A DNA stretch of 22,240 nucleotides from a virus, in IMG/VR virus record IMGVR_UViG_3300043446_003330, positions 1-22,240 of that record. One strand, 5' to 3'. Both the position numbers and the translations under genes were made by a program. Below are positions 1 through 8,900 of this stretch, in pieces (the stretch's first letter is position 1; the number at the start of each line of letters is the position of its first letter). The notes below the pieces were generated by a model that was not told where the DNA came from, did no database searches, and saw only the letters and a program-made list of their open reading frames with translations.

Positions 1-143
1 TCTGGATCCCATCCACCCTGTTCAATAGTATTTGGTATGTTTACAACTTGTATAGTTCTACCAACTATTTTTGGTGGAGTAGTTTCACCAAGCCAAATTG
101 AACCAATATACCCGATTTCTCTAACATCATATTCGGCTGCCAT
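1..143 (-). CDS. Unknown late protein, N-terminal 47 codons only
   Basis: This is the start of a gene that runs off the left edge. It opens with ATG (141-143), one base after the stop codon of the 940-aa gene, so it is almost certainly co-transcribed with it. The visible peptide begins MAAEYDVREIGYIGSIWLGE and continues with a polar, beta-prone stretch (TTPPKIVGRTIQVV). No SD sequence is evident just upstream, so translation may be coupled to the preceding gene. I do not recognise the family. From position, directly after three related structural genes, it is probably another virion protein, but that is inference from context only. The frame is open to base 1 with no stop. Confidence 0.6.
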   Translation of the reverse strand, partial: MAAEYDVREIGYIGSIWLGETTPPKIVGRTIQVVNIPNTIEQGGWDP

Positions 144-144
144 A

Positions 145-2967
145 TTACCAATTCAATCTTATTTTTATTAATAAATCGTCATCGGATGTTTTCTTGATTG
201 GTTTACTTAATTTTGCGATTGCGAGTAATTCTCGTTTATCGTTATAAAGTCCAACCGAAGTAACATATGTGACGGGTTCTTTTTGGAAACAAGAATTAAG
301 AAGTTTTCCTTGTTCCACCGGATTTGAAGATGAACTTACAAATGTTGGATTATTACTATAATTTGCATTTGGTGGAGAAACTCTCACAAAGTAATGATTT
401 GTTGTTTTATATTTTACATTTCTTGCTTTAATATGTGAACCAAGAACACCCGAACCACTAATAGAAGTATAGAGTTTATAAGCATTATCACCCGCAATAT
501 TACTTCCTGTTACGGTGTTGAATTTAAGTAAAGTATTTAACTTTGTTGGGTCAAATACCATAACACCAAGATTAGGATAGAACTTACCATAAGTTGTTAA
601 GTTTGTACCTGTTCCACTCGAATGAATACCATAATCTAAACTTCCACTAACAATATCATATGACAAGTAAGGGTCGTTTGTACAAGAATAATCTTCTGAT
701 TTATCACCTGAATTATCTATGAATGTATAAACAACAGAGCCAGATGGTTGTACATTACTACCCGTATGGACATTGTTTGCATAAGATGCTCCATTCAAAG
801 GTCTCAATGCGATTTCAAAGTTACCTGGATCTATTCTATCACTCAAAGCATTACGGTAGAAGTTTATAACATAAACGTCTTCCGATTCCGATTCTACTCC
901 TGAGTTATAAAACTTAAATGTTCTTTCTGGTTCTTCAAGTGCAAGTAATCTATATTGTGAATATATTGCCCTTGTTGATGTGTCATTTGTTTCTCCAGAT
1001 GACCACAAAGAACCAGAACCCTTCATATTACCGTAAGCAACAGCAAAATAAGGTGTTGAGTAACAATCACAATCGGTTACTTCGTAGTAGTATTCTTTAG
1101 AAGCAGTTGATTGTAATGAACTTGTTAAGTAACAATTTATAGACTGTGATAAATTAAATAAACCACGAGTATTTGAAGTTACTTTTCCGTCCACAATATC
1201 TTTTCCAAGTATAAGTGGATGATAAACTTTTATAGATTCATCTTGACAATCACCGCGTAATGAGAAAGGAATATATGGATCTAATTTATGACCGATTGGT
1301 ATATTAAGTCCAGGAGGTATTCCATCTGTATAAATTTCGGTAGAATCTGTAAACTCCGATGAACCAGGACATTTTACTCTTACCTTAACAATATTATATT
1401 GTTTGCAACCACACGGGTCTTTTGGATCTAAAATAACACCAGCATCAACATAAATTTCTTCACACTTACATTGTTGTAAGTTTCTCTTACTTTCATCAAA
1501 TACAGGATTTGAATAAATTGGTGCTGAGTCCGAAATACGTGTTACGGTTACTATCTTTGTAAAGATATTATTTTTATCACATCTGTAAACGTATGTTTTT
1601 ACATTTGTAAATGTTGTTCTTACTACTTGACGAATTCCTTTGTAACATGGATTACTTGGAATGGTTTCTAATCCAAATGTTATAGTTTCAGGATTACCAA
1701 CTTGTTGGAATCCTGTTTCAGAATCAAGTGTATATCCAGTTGGTATTGTTACTCCATTAAATAAACTATCATCAAATGTTGTTCCAATATTCCATGTATC
1801 TACACAAGGAGTTGTTCCACCACCACCTCCGGTAGTAACACAATCACCTTCGGATTCACAACTTGCTTTGACCGCTCTTGATATTGTGGCCACGCCACCT
1901 GATGTTACAAAGTTGATACTATCAAGTATTTTTATACCTGTTTGTATTTGTCTTGATTCATTTCCAATTGTAATACCAGTCGGGTACTTATTATTAAAGT
2001 ATTCCGTGAAAGTTGTATAAACTAATCTTGGCGTATTTCCACTAAGTTGATTTGCATTAGGAGAAATTACTCCGGTATTACCACAATTATCTGACCACTT
2101 TCCATCATAAACTTTTAATGTTTCGGTTGATGATGCCAAACGTGGATCATTTATTGGGAACGTGTTTAATGTGCCGGTTTTATCAACAAAAGAATCAGAA
2201 CTCTTAACAATAAATGAACCAAGAGTAATATTATCTAAATCATAATATTGTTTAATTACTGCCTTCTTACCACCACCTGGACAATTTTCATAATACTTAG
2301 ATACCATTGCTTCGGCTATCTGAATCCATCCTACAAATGTTTCTCCCGTAGGACAACATTTGAATACTTCAGCAACCAAAATACATTGTTTTGCATTTAA
2401 AGCAATAGGAGCAAAATCAGAATAAGGAGGTACTATTGTTTGAGATATATTTGCCTTTACTTCTTTTATAGTACCAATACGATAGGTTGGATTCGTACAT
2501 GGGGACAACTCTGGTATAGGTGTTGGACCGACTGGACCACCTACTCCAACATTTGTTCCACCACCACCTACTATTGTTCCACCGCCTGTAACGGGTCCTA
2601 TTGTTGGAGTTCCAGGTAATGTAGGATTTGTTCCTACTACGGGTGTTATACCACCACCTGTAACAGGTCCTATTGTTGGAGTTCCAGGCAATGTAGGATT
2701 TGTTCCTATTGCCGGAGTACCACCACCGACGGGAATACCTCCACCAGTTCCACCCCCCGGTCCTTTACCACCTTGATTACCTGTTCCTGGTGTAAGAGAA
2801 CCACCGCCTGTTCCAGATGTTAATAACAAAGTTTGGATAGCGTTACCGAGTTGGGCAGCTAAAACTGTATTGTTATTACTTGCAGCCAACTGTTGTGCTT
2901 GTTGGAGCTGGAGTAAAGTCTGATTATCGATGGTATCTAAAATATTTAAGTCCGGATTAGTTGCCAT
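145..2967 (-). CDS. Large cysteine-rich virion structural protein with the shared C-terminal module (third paralog)
   Basis: A 940-aa protein in three parts. Residues 1-50 are helical and Gln/Ala/Leu-rich. Residues about 50-150 are a Gly/Pro/Thr linker holding a 24-residue repeat (GTNPTLPGTPTIGPVTGGG, twice). Residues about 155-600 are beta-rich with many cysteines, including KCC, CKC, PCGC and DCDC; I count about 22 Cys in the whole protein. Residues about 605-940 are the module shared with the 367- and 355-aa neighbours, with landmarks ASKEYYYEV, FAVAYGNMKGSGS, TRAIYSQYRLL, VTGSNIAGDNA, YSNNPTFVSSSSNP and TSVGLYND..ELLAIAKLSKP. In this module it is closer to the 367-aa protein than to the 355-aa one. 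It is probably a tail-associated or surface protein, judged from its position after the baseplate genes and its composition. No catalytic motif is seen. The ATG at 2967 has only a weak upstream purine run (AAGATAG). Confidence 0.8.
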   Translation of the reverse strand: MATNPDLNILDTIDNQTLLQLQQAQQLAASNNNTVLAAQLGNAIQTLLLTSGTGGGSLTPGTGNQGGKGPGGGTGGGIPVGGGTPAIGTNPTLPGTPTIGPVTGGGITPVVGTNPTLPGTPTIGPVTGGGTIVGGGGTNVGVGGPVGPTPIPELSPCTNPTYRIGTIKEVKANISQTIVPPYSDFAPIALNAKQCILVAEVFKCCPTGETFVGWIQIAEAMVSKYYENCPGGGKKAVIKQYYDLDNITLGSFIVKSSDSFVDKTGTLNTFPINDPRLASSTETLKVYDGKWSDNCGNTGVISPNANQLSGNTPRLVYTTFTEYFNNKYPTGITIGNESRQIQTGIKILDSINFVTSGGVATISRAVKASCESEGDCVTTGGGGGTTPCVDTWNIGTTFDDSLFNGVTIPTGYTLDSETGFQQVGNPETITFGLETIPSNPCYKGIRQVVRTTFTNVKTYVYRCDKNNIFTKIVTVTRISDSAPIYSNPVFDESKRNLQQCKCEEIYVDAGVILDPKDPCGCKQYNIVKVRVKCPGSSEFTDSTEIYTDGIPPGLNIPIGHKLDPYIPFSLRGDCQDESIKVYHPLILGKDIVDGKVTSNTRGLFNLSQSINCYLTSSLQSTASKEYYYEVTDCDCYSTPYFAVAYGNMKGSGSLWSSGETNDTSTRAIYSQYRLLALEEPERTFKFYNSGVESESEDVYVINFYRNALSDRIDPGNFEIALRPLNGASYANNVHTGSNVQPSGSVVYTFIDNSGDKSEDYSCTNDPYLSYDIVSGSLDYGIHSSGTGTNLTTYGKFYPNLGVMVFDPTKLNTLLKFNTVTGSNIAGDNAYKLYTSISGSGVLGSHIKARNVKYKTTNHYFVRVSPPNANYSNNPTFVSSSSNPVEQGKLLNSCFQKEPVTYVTSVGLYNDKRELLAIAKLSKPIKKTSDDDLLIKIRLNW
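2585..2708 (-). repeat. 72-bp tandem repeat, two copies, inside the Gly/Pro-rich linker
   Basis: Two copies of a 52-bp core, at 2585-2636 and 2657-2708, are spaced 72 bp apart (24 codons). They differ at two positions that I can see. They encode the repeated peptide GTNPTLPGTPTIGPVTGGG in the linker of the 940-aa protein. The period is a whole number of codons, so gain or loss of a copy keeps the frame. Flanking DNA (about 2500-2830) is also simple in composition (ccacca/ggtgg-like), encoding Gly-rich sequence. Confidence 0.85.
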
Positions 2968-2978
2968 AATTTTCTATC

Positions 2979-4046
2979 TTAATAATCTAATTTAACCTTA
3001 ATTACCAATTCTCTATCAAAAGACTTGCGTACTGGTTTGCTTAATTTAGCAACTGCCAATAATTGTTGGTCATCATCGTATAATCCAACAGACGTAACAT
3101 ATGTCTGTGGATTTAATTTCATCGAATCATATTTTAACTTTGCAGAACTTCCCGAATAGAAACTTGGATTGTTTGAATAATTGTATTCACCATTAAACAA
3201 TCTTACAAAGTAATATGTTGAAGAAATTGCCTCACTCGTTCTACCTTGAAAAGCATTTGAAGATGTATTATATGATATAGCACCACTAATGGATGTAAAC
3301 ATACGAAGTGCGTTTGTTTCACCACTAGCAGTTGCTGGTGTACGTTTTGTATTAAACGAAGCACTAGCATCTAATGCCTTTCCATTCAATAAAATTATAC
3401 CGTTATCGGGATAAAAAAGACCCCACGGCGTTGTATCTGCTGTGTAAATTCCATTTGCTATCGAACCACTACGGATGTTATAAACTCTACCACCTTGCTG
3501 AGCAAACTCAGTTGTTGATGCAGTTGAATCATCGATAAGTGTTATTATATCAGCTCCAGTAGAAATAGAAGCAGAACCTGCCGCATCTAATTTACCGATA
3601 GAAAGTTGCCAAGTCTTTGTGTCAACTTTATCTTTGAATCTAGCACGATTAACATTAACAACGTATATGTGTTCGGAACTTTCACCATTTTCAAATGTAA
3701 ATGAAGTTTGGTTTGCTGGTAGAAGTAATTGACGGTATTGTGTATAAACTGCTTTTGTTGGGTAATCATAAAGATTTTGGTCAGCTGAACCTGTTGAGGA
3801 TCCACTACCAATCAAATCACCATAAGCAACACTAAACTGTGCCTCAGCTCCTTGTATATTCGATTGACTATTGTAAACTTCGTAGTAATAACGTTTTTGG
3901 TTTGCAGATTGTGCAGAACTTGTAAATACACTAATCAACGAAGCCTGACTTTTTGACCATAGAGGGGCTGTAACGATTTCCTTTTGATTCGGAGATACAT
4001 CACTTCCATCTATAAACGGTTTAAATGTTGGTGTTAAATCTGCCAT
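2979..4046 (-). CDS. Virion structural protein, second paralog of the triplicated module
   Basis: A 355-aa protein made almost entirely (residues about 35-355) of the module shared with both neighbours. Landmarks are YYYEVYNSQS, FSVAYGDLIGSGSS, TKAVYTQYRQLLL, HIYVVNVNRARFKDKVD, YFVRLFNGEYNYSNNP and TYVTSVGLYDDDQQLLAVAK. It is the most diverged of the three: the TGSNIAGDNA stretch found in the other two is replaced by an Ala/Thr-rich one (ATASGETNALRMF). It is rich in Ser, Gly, Thr and Tyr and has no Cys that I can see, unlike the 940-aa paralog. Four bases separate it from the stop of the 367-aa gene, so it is in the same transcript. No strong SD is visible before the ATG at 4046. Role inferred: tail or baseplate surface protein. 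The family is conserved but functionally unassigned as far as I know. Confidence 0.8.
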   Translation of the reverse strand: MADLTPTFKPFIDGSDVSPNQKEIVTAPLWSKSQASLISVFTSSAQSANQKRYYYEVYNSQSNIQGAEAQFSVAYGDLIGSGSSTGSADQNLYDYPTKAVYTQYRQLLLPANQTSFTFENGESSEHIYVVNVNRARFKDKVDTKTWQLSIGKLDAAGSASISTGADIITLIDDSTASTTEFAQQGGRVYNIRSGSIANGIYTADTTPWGLFYPDNGIILLNGKALDASASFNTKRTPATASGETNALRMFTSISGAISYNTSSNAFQGRTSEAISSTYYFVRLFNGEYNYSNNPSFYSGSSAKLKYDSMKLNPQTYVTSVGLYDDDQQLLAVAKLSKPVRKSFDRELVIKVKLDY

Positions 4047-4050
4047 AGTA

Positions 4051-5154
4051 TTAATACTCTAATTTTACAGTAATTGATAATTCGCCACTAAAAGATTTTT
4101 GTATTGGTTGACTTAATTTTGCAACCGCTAATAATTCATTTGAATCGTTATACAAACCAACTGATGTTATGTATGTTAATGGTTCAAATTTAAATGTTGT
4201 ATCAAACAACTTGTTTTGGTCTGCCGGATTGGAAGATGAACTTACATATGTTGGGTTGTTAGAATAATTGAATTCATCATTGTAAACCCGAACAAAGTAA
4301 AAATCTTGTTCTTTAATATCTACGGCACGAGCGGTAAATCCAGATGAGTTTATTAAAGCAGAACCACTTATCGATTTAAATAACTTCATTGCATTATCAC
4401 CGGCAATATTACTTCCGGTTACAGTATTGAAACTTGCAGAAGCATTCAATGAAGCGGCGTCTACAATGATAGTACCCAAATCAGGATAAACCAATCCATA
4501 ATAATGTGGATTCGTTGGGTTATAAATTCCACCTTCGATTGTACCACTTACAAGTGCTCTAACATTTGATGGAACACCACCGTAACCAAGTGTATCGGTT
4601 GCATCACCACTATCATCTATAAGAGTAATTATTTTATTTGAAGATGATATAGCAACATTACTTCCTGTGTAAACACTATTTCCATATGCTTTTCCATTTA
4701 ATTCGGCTATCGAAATTTCAAAATTACCTGGATCTAATTTGTCTCCAACTTTAACTCTATCAAAATTGATAACATAAAAATCATCTATTTCTGTTGAAGT
4801 TGAATCTTTGTGTTTGAAAGTTGTTTCATTTGGATCCAAACAAAGTAGTCTGTACTGCGAATAAATTGCTCGTGTAGGAGTATCACTTGTTTCCCCACCA
4901 GAATTTAACGAACCAGAACCACTTATGTGTGCATAAGCAACAGAAAATACAGATTGGTCATCACAAGCAGAAGAAGCCGAAGACCAAACTTGATAGTAAT
5001 ATTGTTTAGATGCAGTATTTTGTGTTGAACTTGTGTAAAAAGTAAGCAATTCACCTGTTCCGTCAGCCCAAAGGCCGCGAGTAAAAATTATTTTTTCGGT
5101 TAAATCTTTTGCTCGTTCTATACTTTTATACACATTTGCTTTATTGATAGCCAT
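4051..5154 (-). CDS. Virion structural protein, first paralog of the triplicated module
   Basis: A 367-aa protein. After about 32 N-terminal residues it consists of the shared module: TASKQYYYQVWSSASS, FSVAYAHISGSGS, TPTRAIYSQYRLLCLDP, DPGNFEISIAELNG, VTGSNIAGDNAMKL, YSNNPTYVSSSSNP and TSVGLYNDSNELLAVAKLSQP. Large blocks match the C-terminal third of the 940-aa protein nearly residue for residue. The ATG at 5154 has a clear SD (AAAAGGGAT), and the 38-bp gap before it holds GATAAATA, one mismatch from a T4 late promoter. It is therefore likely to be translated efficiently in its own right. There is no enzymatic motif, signal peptide or membrane segment. I infer a particle surface role from its position downstream of the baseplate wedge genes and the Ser/Gly/Tyr-rich, beta-prone composition. 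Exact function is unknown. Confidence 0.8.
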   Translation of the reverse strand: MAINKANVYKSIERAKDLTEKIIFTRGLWADGTGELLTFYTSSTQNTASKQYYYQVWSSASSACDDQSVFSVAYAHISGSGSLNSGGETSDTPTRAIYSQYRLLCLDPNETTFKHKDSTSTEIDDFYVINFDRVKVGDKLDPGNFEISIAELNGKAYGNSVYTGSNVAISSSNKIITLIDDSGDATDTLGYGGVPSNVRALVSGTIEGGIYNPTNPHYYGLVYPDLGTIIVDAASLNASASFNTVTGSNIAGDNAMKLFKSISGSALINSSGFTARAVDIKEQDFYFVRVYNDEFNYSNNPTYVSSSSNPADQNKLFDTTFKFEPLTYITSVGLYNDSNELLAVAKLSQPIQKSFSGELSITVKLEY

Positions 5155-5178
5155 GTTTATCCCTTTTATTAATTACCT

Positions 5179-5186
5179 TATTTATC
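5179..5186 (-). promoter_or_regulatory. Possible T4-type late promoter (-10 box, one mismatch)
   Basis: On the minus strand this reads GATAAATA against the T4 late consensus TATAAATA. It lies in the 38-bp gap upstream of the 367-aa structural gene, about 25 bp before its ATG, followed by a good SD. A gp55-like sigma factor is encoded in the same window, which makes this promoter class plausible. In DNA this AT-rich, one-mismatch copies are common by chance, so the support is only positional. Confidence 0.22.
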
Positions 5187-5192
5187 AATAAC

Positions 5193-5846
5193 TTAAACAG
5201 CAGAACTAATTGTAATAGGAATAACAACTCTACCGCCTGTGTTATTACCACTTATAATCAATTTGGTTGTCTTTGTTTGTCCAGTAGTATTTGGTTTGTA
5301 CTGTAATGTTATAGTTGCACCCGTTGTTCCATTTCCTGTAAACTGTGCACTAACAGAATTTGCTATTTGATTGAATCCTGTGCCGGTTGGTTGCGCTCCC
5401 TGGAAGGTTACGAATGTTGAATCCAAAATTGTAGCGGTATATGTTGGATTTAATTCATTTCTTGGGGTTGTTACCTGACCATCACTTAGACTTGTTGCTA
5501 TTGTTATAGTTGCTGTAGCATTTGCTCCTTGACCTAATGTTATAGATGTAGGATTCGCAGTTACTAATGGCAAATAAAGTTCACCCTTTGGAAGTGTAAT
5601 AAGTTTATATTTCATTACTTGTGTTTCATCTGGTACTGCCTCAGTTACTGGCATACTTTCGATTGCAACGCCGTAATAATTTTTTCCAAGTGGATGGGCT
5701 GGATTCCACAAATCATAATCTACTTCGTCATCTGCTAAAGCAAATTGTGTGATTTTGAATGCATTTCTACCTTGAGCAAGAAGCTCTCTTCCTTTTTTTG
5801 TAAGAATGGCATCTACTGTAATTGAGGTGTTATCTAAATAACCCAT
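5193..5846 (-). CDS. Conserved phage structural protein with Ig-like C-terminal half
   Basis: A 217-aa protein. Residues 1-95 form a conserved head with the landmarks ITVDAILTKKGRELLAQG, FKITQFALADDEVDYDLW and DETQVMKYKLITLP. This matches, from memory, a hypothetical structural family common in aquatic T4-like phages. Residues about 105-217 are a Thr/Ala/Gly-rich beta region (ITLGQGANATATITIATS, ITLQYKPNTTGQTKTTKLII) typical of a bacterial Ig-like fold, often found on virion surfaces. The ATG at 5846 is preceded by a strong SD (AGGAG, 7-nt spacing). The 60-bp gap upstream is the longest in the window and holds a possible promoter. It stands at the head of the block encoding the three paralogs. 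Role inferred: baseplate or tail surface component; no enzymatic motif. Confidence 0.75.
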   Translation of the reverse strand: MGYLDNTSITVDAILTKKGRELLAQGRNAFKITQFALADDEVDYDLWNPAHPLGKNYYGVAIESMPVTEAVPDETQVMKYKLITLPKGELYLPLVTANPTSITLGQGANATATITIATSLSDGQVTTPRNELNPTYTATILDSTFVTFQGAQPTGTGFNQIANSVSAQFTGNGTTGATITLQYKPNTTGQTKTTKLIISGNNTGGRVVIPITISSAV

Positions 5847-5880
5847 GTGATACTCCTAATGAAAATTGTTATTGTTTACT

Positions 5881-5909
5881 ATTATAAATATATGTTTTCA
5901 AAATTTCTA
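5881..5909 (-). promoter_or_regulatory. Possible sigma70-type promoter ahead of the surface-protein block
   Basis: On the minus strand a perfect TATAAT (5881-5886) lies 17 bp downstream of TAGAAA (5904-5909, 4 of 6 matches to TTGACA). This puts a start point near 5875 and a leader of about 30 nt that includes the AGGAG of the 217-aa gene. The upstream hexamer overlaps the stop codon of the 1332-aa gene. It sits in the longest intergenic gap of the window. AT-richness makes a chance match quite possible. The same spot holds TATAAATA on the plus strand, which faces no gene. Confidence 0.3.
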
Positions 5910-8900
5910 TTCTGAAGCAGAAGAAAATCTTTGGTCTGTTGTTATTTCATTTGGGTCAACAATATACAACTCGACCACCGCTTTTCCGTCTGGTGTGTTT
6001 GTAGTATCTACTCCTATATCAGGTCCAGTTACTTTTGAACCTTCAAATCTATGATTGCGGATAGACTTTGATAAATTTGTTGGATTTAAGTAACTTGAGG
6101 TTACTAATGAATATGCAGAGTAGTCTCCATTTGCATAATCCAAGTCATTAGAGTAGGTGAAACTAAAGGCACTATAATAATTATCCTGTGGATAAGATTG
6201 AATCTGTTCAAAATAAGCTGTAGCAAAAAGTGAATCATTCGATTGTGTTACCCACCCAGCACCATATCCATAATCTATCAAAGTAGAACTTTTAGAAACA
6301 AATGTACGAGCGTAATTTATATCAAAATTTGTGTCTAAATTAGCATAATCAAACAAATTGTTATACTCACCATTTATATTTGATTTCAAATCACTATAAA
6401 GTGTTGTTACTATTGGTTCATAATCGAGATTTATAGAACTTGAAGTTGCCTTTATAGAAGAAGCATATCGTTTATATTCAGATATAGGTGTTGGTCTGAA
6501 TCCACCTCTCGAAGAACTTATTTGTGTTGTGTATTGATTGTTCTTCATCTTAGGTGATGGTGGCATATCAACATCACTAGCATATTCTTCAATTCTATCA
6601 GCAACTACTTCGTTTACAATGTTGTATTCACCTTCTATATTTTCTACCGAACTACCTTCATCATCAAAACCAAATTTCAAAACAGAAACATAAGAATTAA
6701 CACTAACGATTGGTGTTGCAGATGAAGATAATTCATTTGTATCTTGTACTGTTTTCTCAGGTGAATCAGCTGAAAAGTTTTTCATTACACGAACTTTTGA
6801 ACGTTCGAGTACGTTTGGTTCTACAACCACACCCAATATTTCGTTTACTCTTGCAGGTAATGTTTGACGTATTTGATCAAACACACTAAAATCAAAAGCA
6901 GAAATCAATCTTATGTAGGCCGTGAAGTCATTCTTATTCGGATATTTTTGCCAGTATTCTCTAGCAAACCACTTCAAGCGTGGGTATTCATCTGAATTTA
7001 TATTTGAATACTCACCGAAATAATCATCTATTTCTGCGTTTCCTATTGCCTCGTAAATGTCTTCGTTTATTACATTTTGAGGTGAGAAGGCAACCATCAA
7101 CTTATTACTATCAATAGAGAACTTATCGAAAGCAGAAATTTCAACGGAACGATTCATATCAAGTCCTCCAATTAGAGAACCAGAATCTACCCGTACTTTC
7201 TCAGAAAATGGAGTATTGTTACCGACGGTGGCAACTTCCATGTTGTATGTTTCAACTATTGATTCGAATGCTCCTGAGTCAAACGAGTTGAAGTATGCTA
7301 ATTTTGGAGATGTTTCAAATGTAGATTTAGTTTGGTCTGGATGACTACTTGACAAACTTGTTGTTACTGCAACATCAAAAGGTTGCCAGAATTTCCATTG
7401 TGCTTGTAAATCATAAAAAGAAGATGTATCTGTATTTCCATTGTAAGATCTTGCAGCCAAAACATGATTATTAAAAGCTGTTTCACTTAACTTAGAAGAC
7501 CAATATCTTAATTCAAATATTGAACCAGAAAGTATCTTGTTTGTTTGTGAATTTGAACCAGAACCAATAAATAATTGTCCATCCGATGACCAAGCACGGT
7601 TATAACTTCCACTTATACTTCCAGTTATGAATATACTAGCGGAACGTTCTACTGCTATTTTTCCATACTTTGCAGTCTTTAAGAAGAAATCATATTGTTG
7701 ATTCGAACCAGTAGTATCATATGAACCACTCCTACGAATCATAATATTTAACGGTACATCATCGTATAAATACTCATCATAAAATGAAGCAGACTTATAT
7801 GTTGTACCATCACCAATGTAGAATGTAATAGTTCCTTTTTCTACATCGGTTCCATTTTTGTTTACCGTAACAAACCAGTCAACACGAGAACCTGAATTCT
7901 TCTGTAAAAGAGTTTGGTGAGGATCTAATGTATAGGAGTACAAATCATTGGGTTCCATTTTCCAACGGAATGTGATTGACTCTGGGTATCTCCAAATACT
8001 TTGTGCATTATTTACTCTCTCCCATGGCACTCTAACATGATGTTGACGTGTTGGTAGTGGATAACTACCGGAGAAATTCAAGTAGTATGTGTGTTTTTCC
8101 CACTCGGCTCTCGGTATTACACCTAAATCAGCATTATCTGGTCCACCAAATTCTCGAATACTAAGTAATGTTTGTGGAATACCATAGGCAGCAAGAAGTG
8201 CCTTTATACTACGAGCCGTTCCTTTTGTTTTGTAGATGTAAGGAAGATTATTGTAGATGCGTCTCCATACTTCCTTTGTTCTTTCTTCTTCAGATTTAGC
8301 AAGGTATTTGTTTGTTGTGGTCTTACCAGTCCAAACAGGTTCACCACTACCACTCACACCAAGAGCATATTCCCAAAGGTCTTTTGCTTGTGTTCCATGA
8401 GATAATGTCCACCCAAGATTTCTCGTTGCTTCATAAATGAGGTCTTGTGATAAACCATCTTTAGGATGTTCTTCTCTCAAGTTCTTTTTGAGAATGTGGT
8501 CTGTATAAAGATACATGATGTCAAAATGTTGACCAACCATGTTTACAAATGTTACAAACTGTTGATTCTCATTATCGTCCCGCAAGTATTCTGGTATTGC
8601 TTTATCAAGTGAATTGTAATTTGAAAGATCATAATTACTTGCGCTTACAATTAAATTATCATACCAATCTTGAGCTTCGGAAGAACCCGTGCTGTATAAT
8701 TTGAATTTTCCTTCTTTTGTTGCAATATGATAATCACTTGCTGTTACATTTACTTCATATTTTGGATATGGTGTGATAGAAGAAGATACTTGACTTGTGT
8801 AATAATTACTCGAAGTCGTTTCATAATACAACCATTTTTCAAAATCATCAAATCCAGATACAACTTTATCCTTTAAACCTTGAATTTTTATCTTGTTTGC

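Noticed and set aside
3587-3811. A 74-codon minus-strand frame inside the 355-aa gene
   Set aside because: It is an out-of-frame shadow of a gene whose frame is supported by two paralogs.
2979-5154. The idea that the 367- and 355-aa genes are fragments of one broken gene
   Set aside because: Each has its own start and stop and a full copy of the module from YYYxV to the C-terminal ELLAVAK block, so they are duplicates and not halves.
7765-7772. Exact TATAAATA on the plus strand, also at 5882-5889 and 14203-14210
   Set aside because: None precedes a plus-strand gene. They show the chance background of the motif in this AT-rich DNA, and only the 5882 copy lies between genes.
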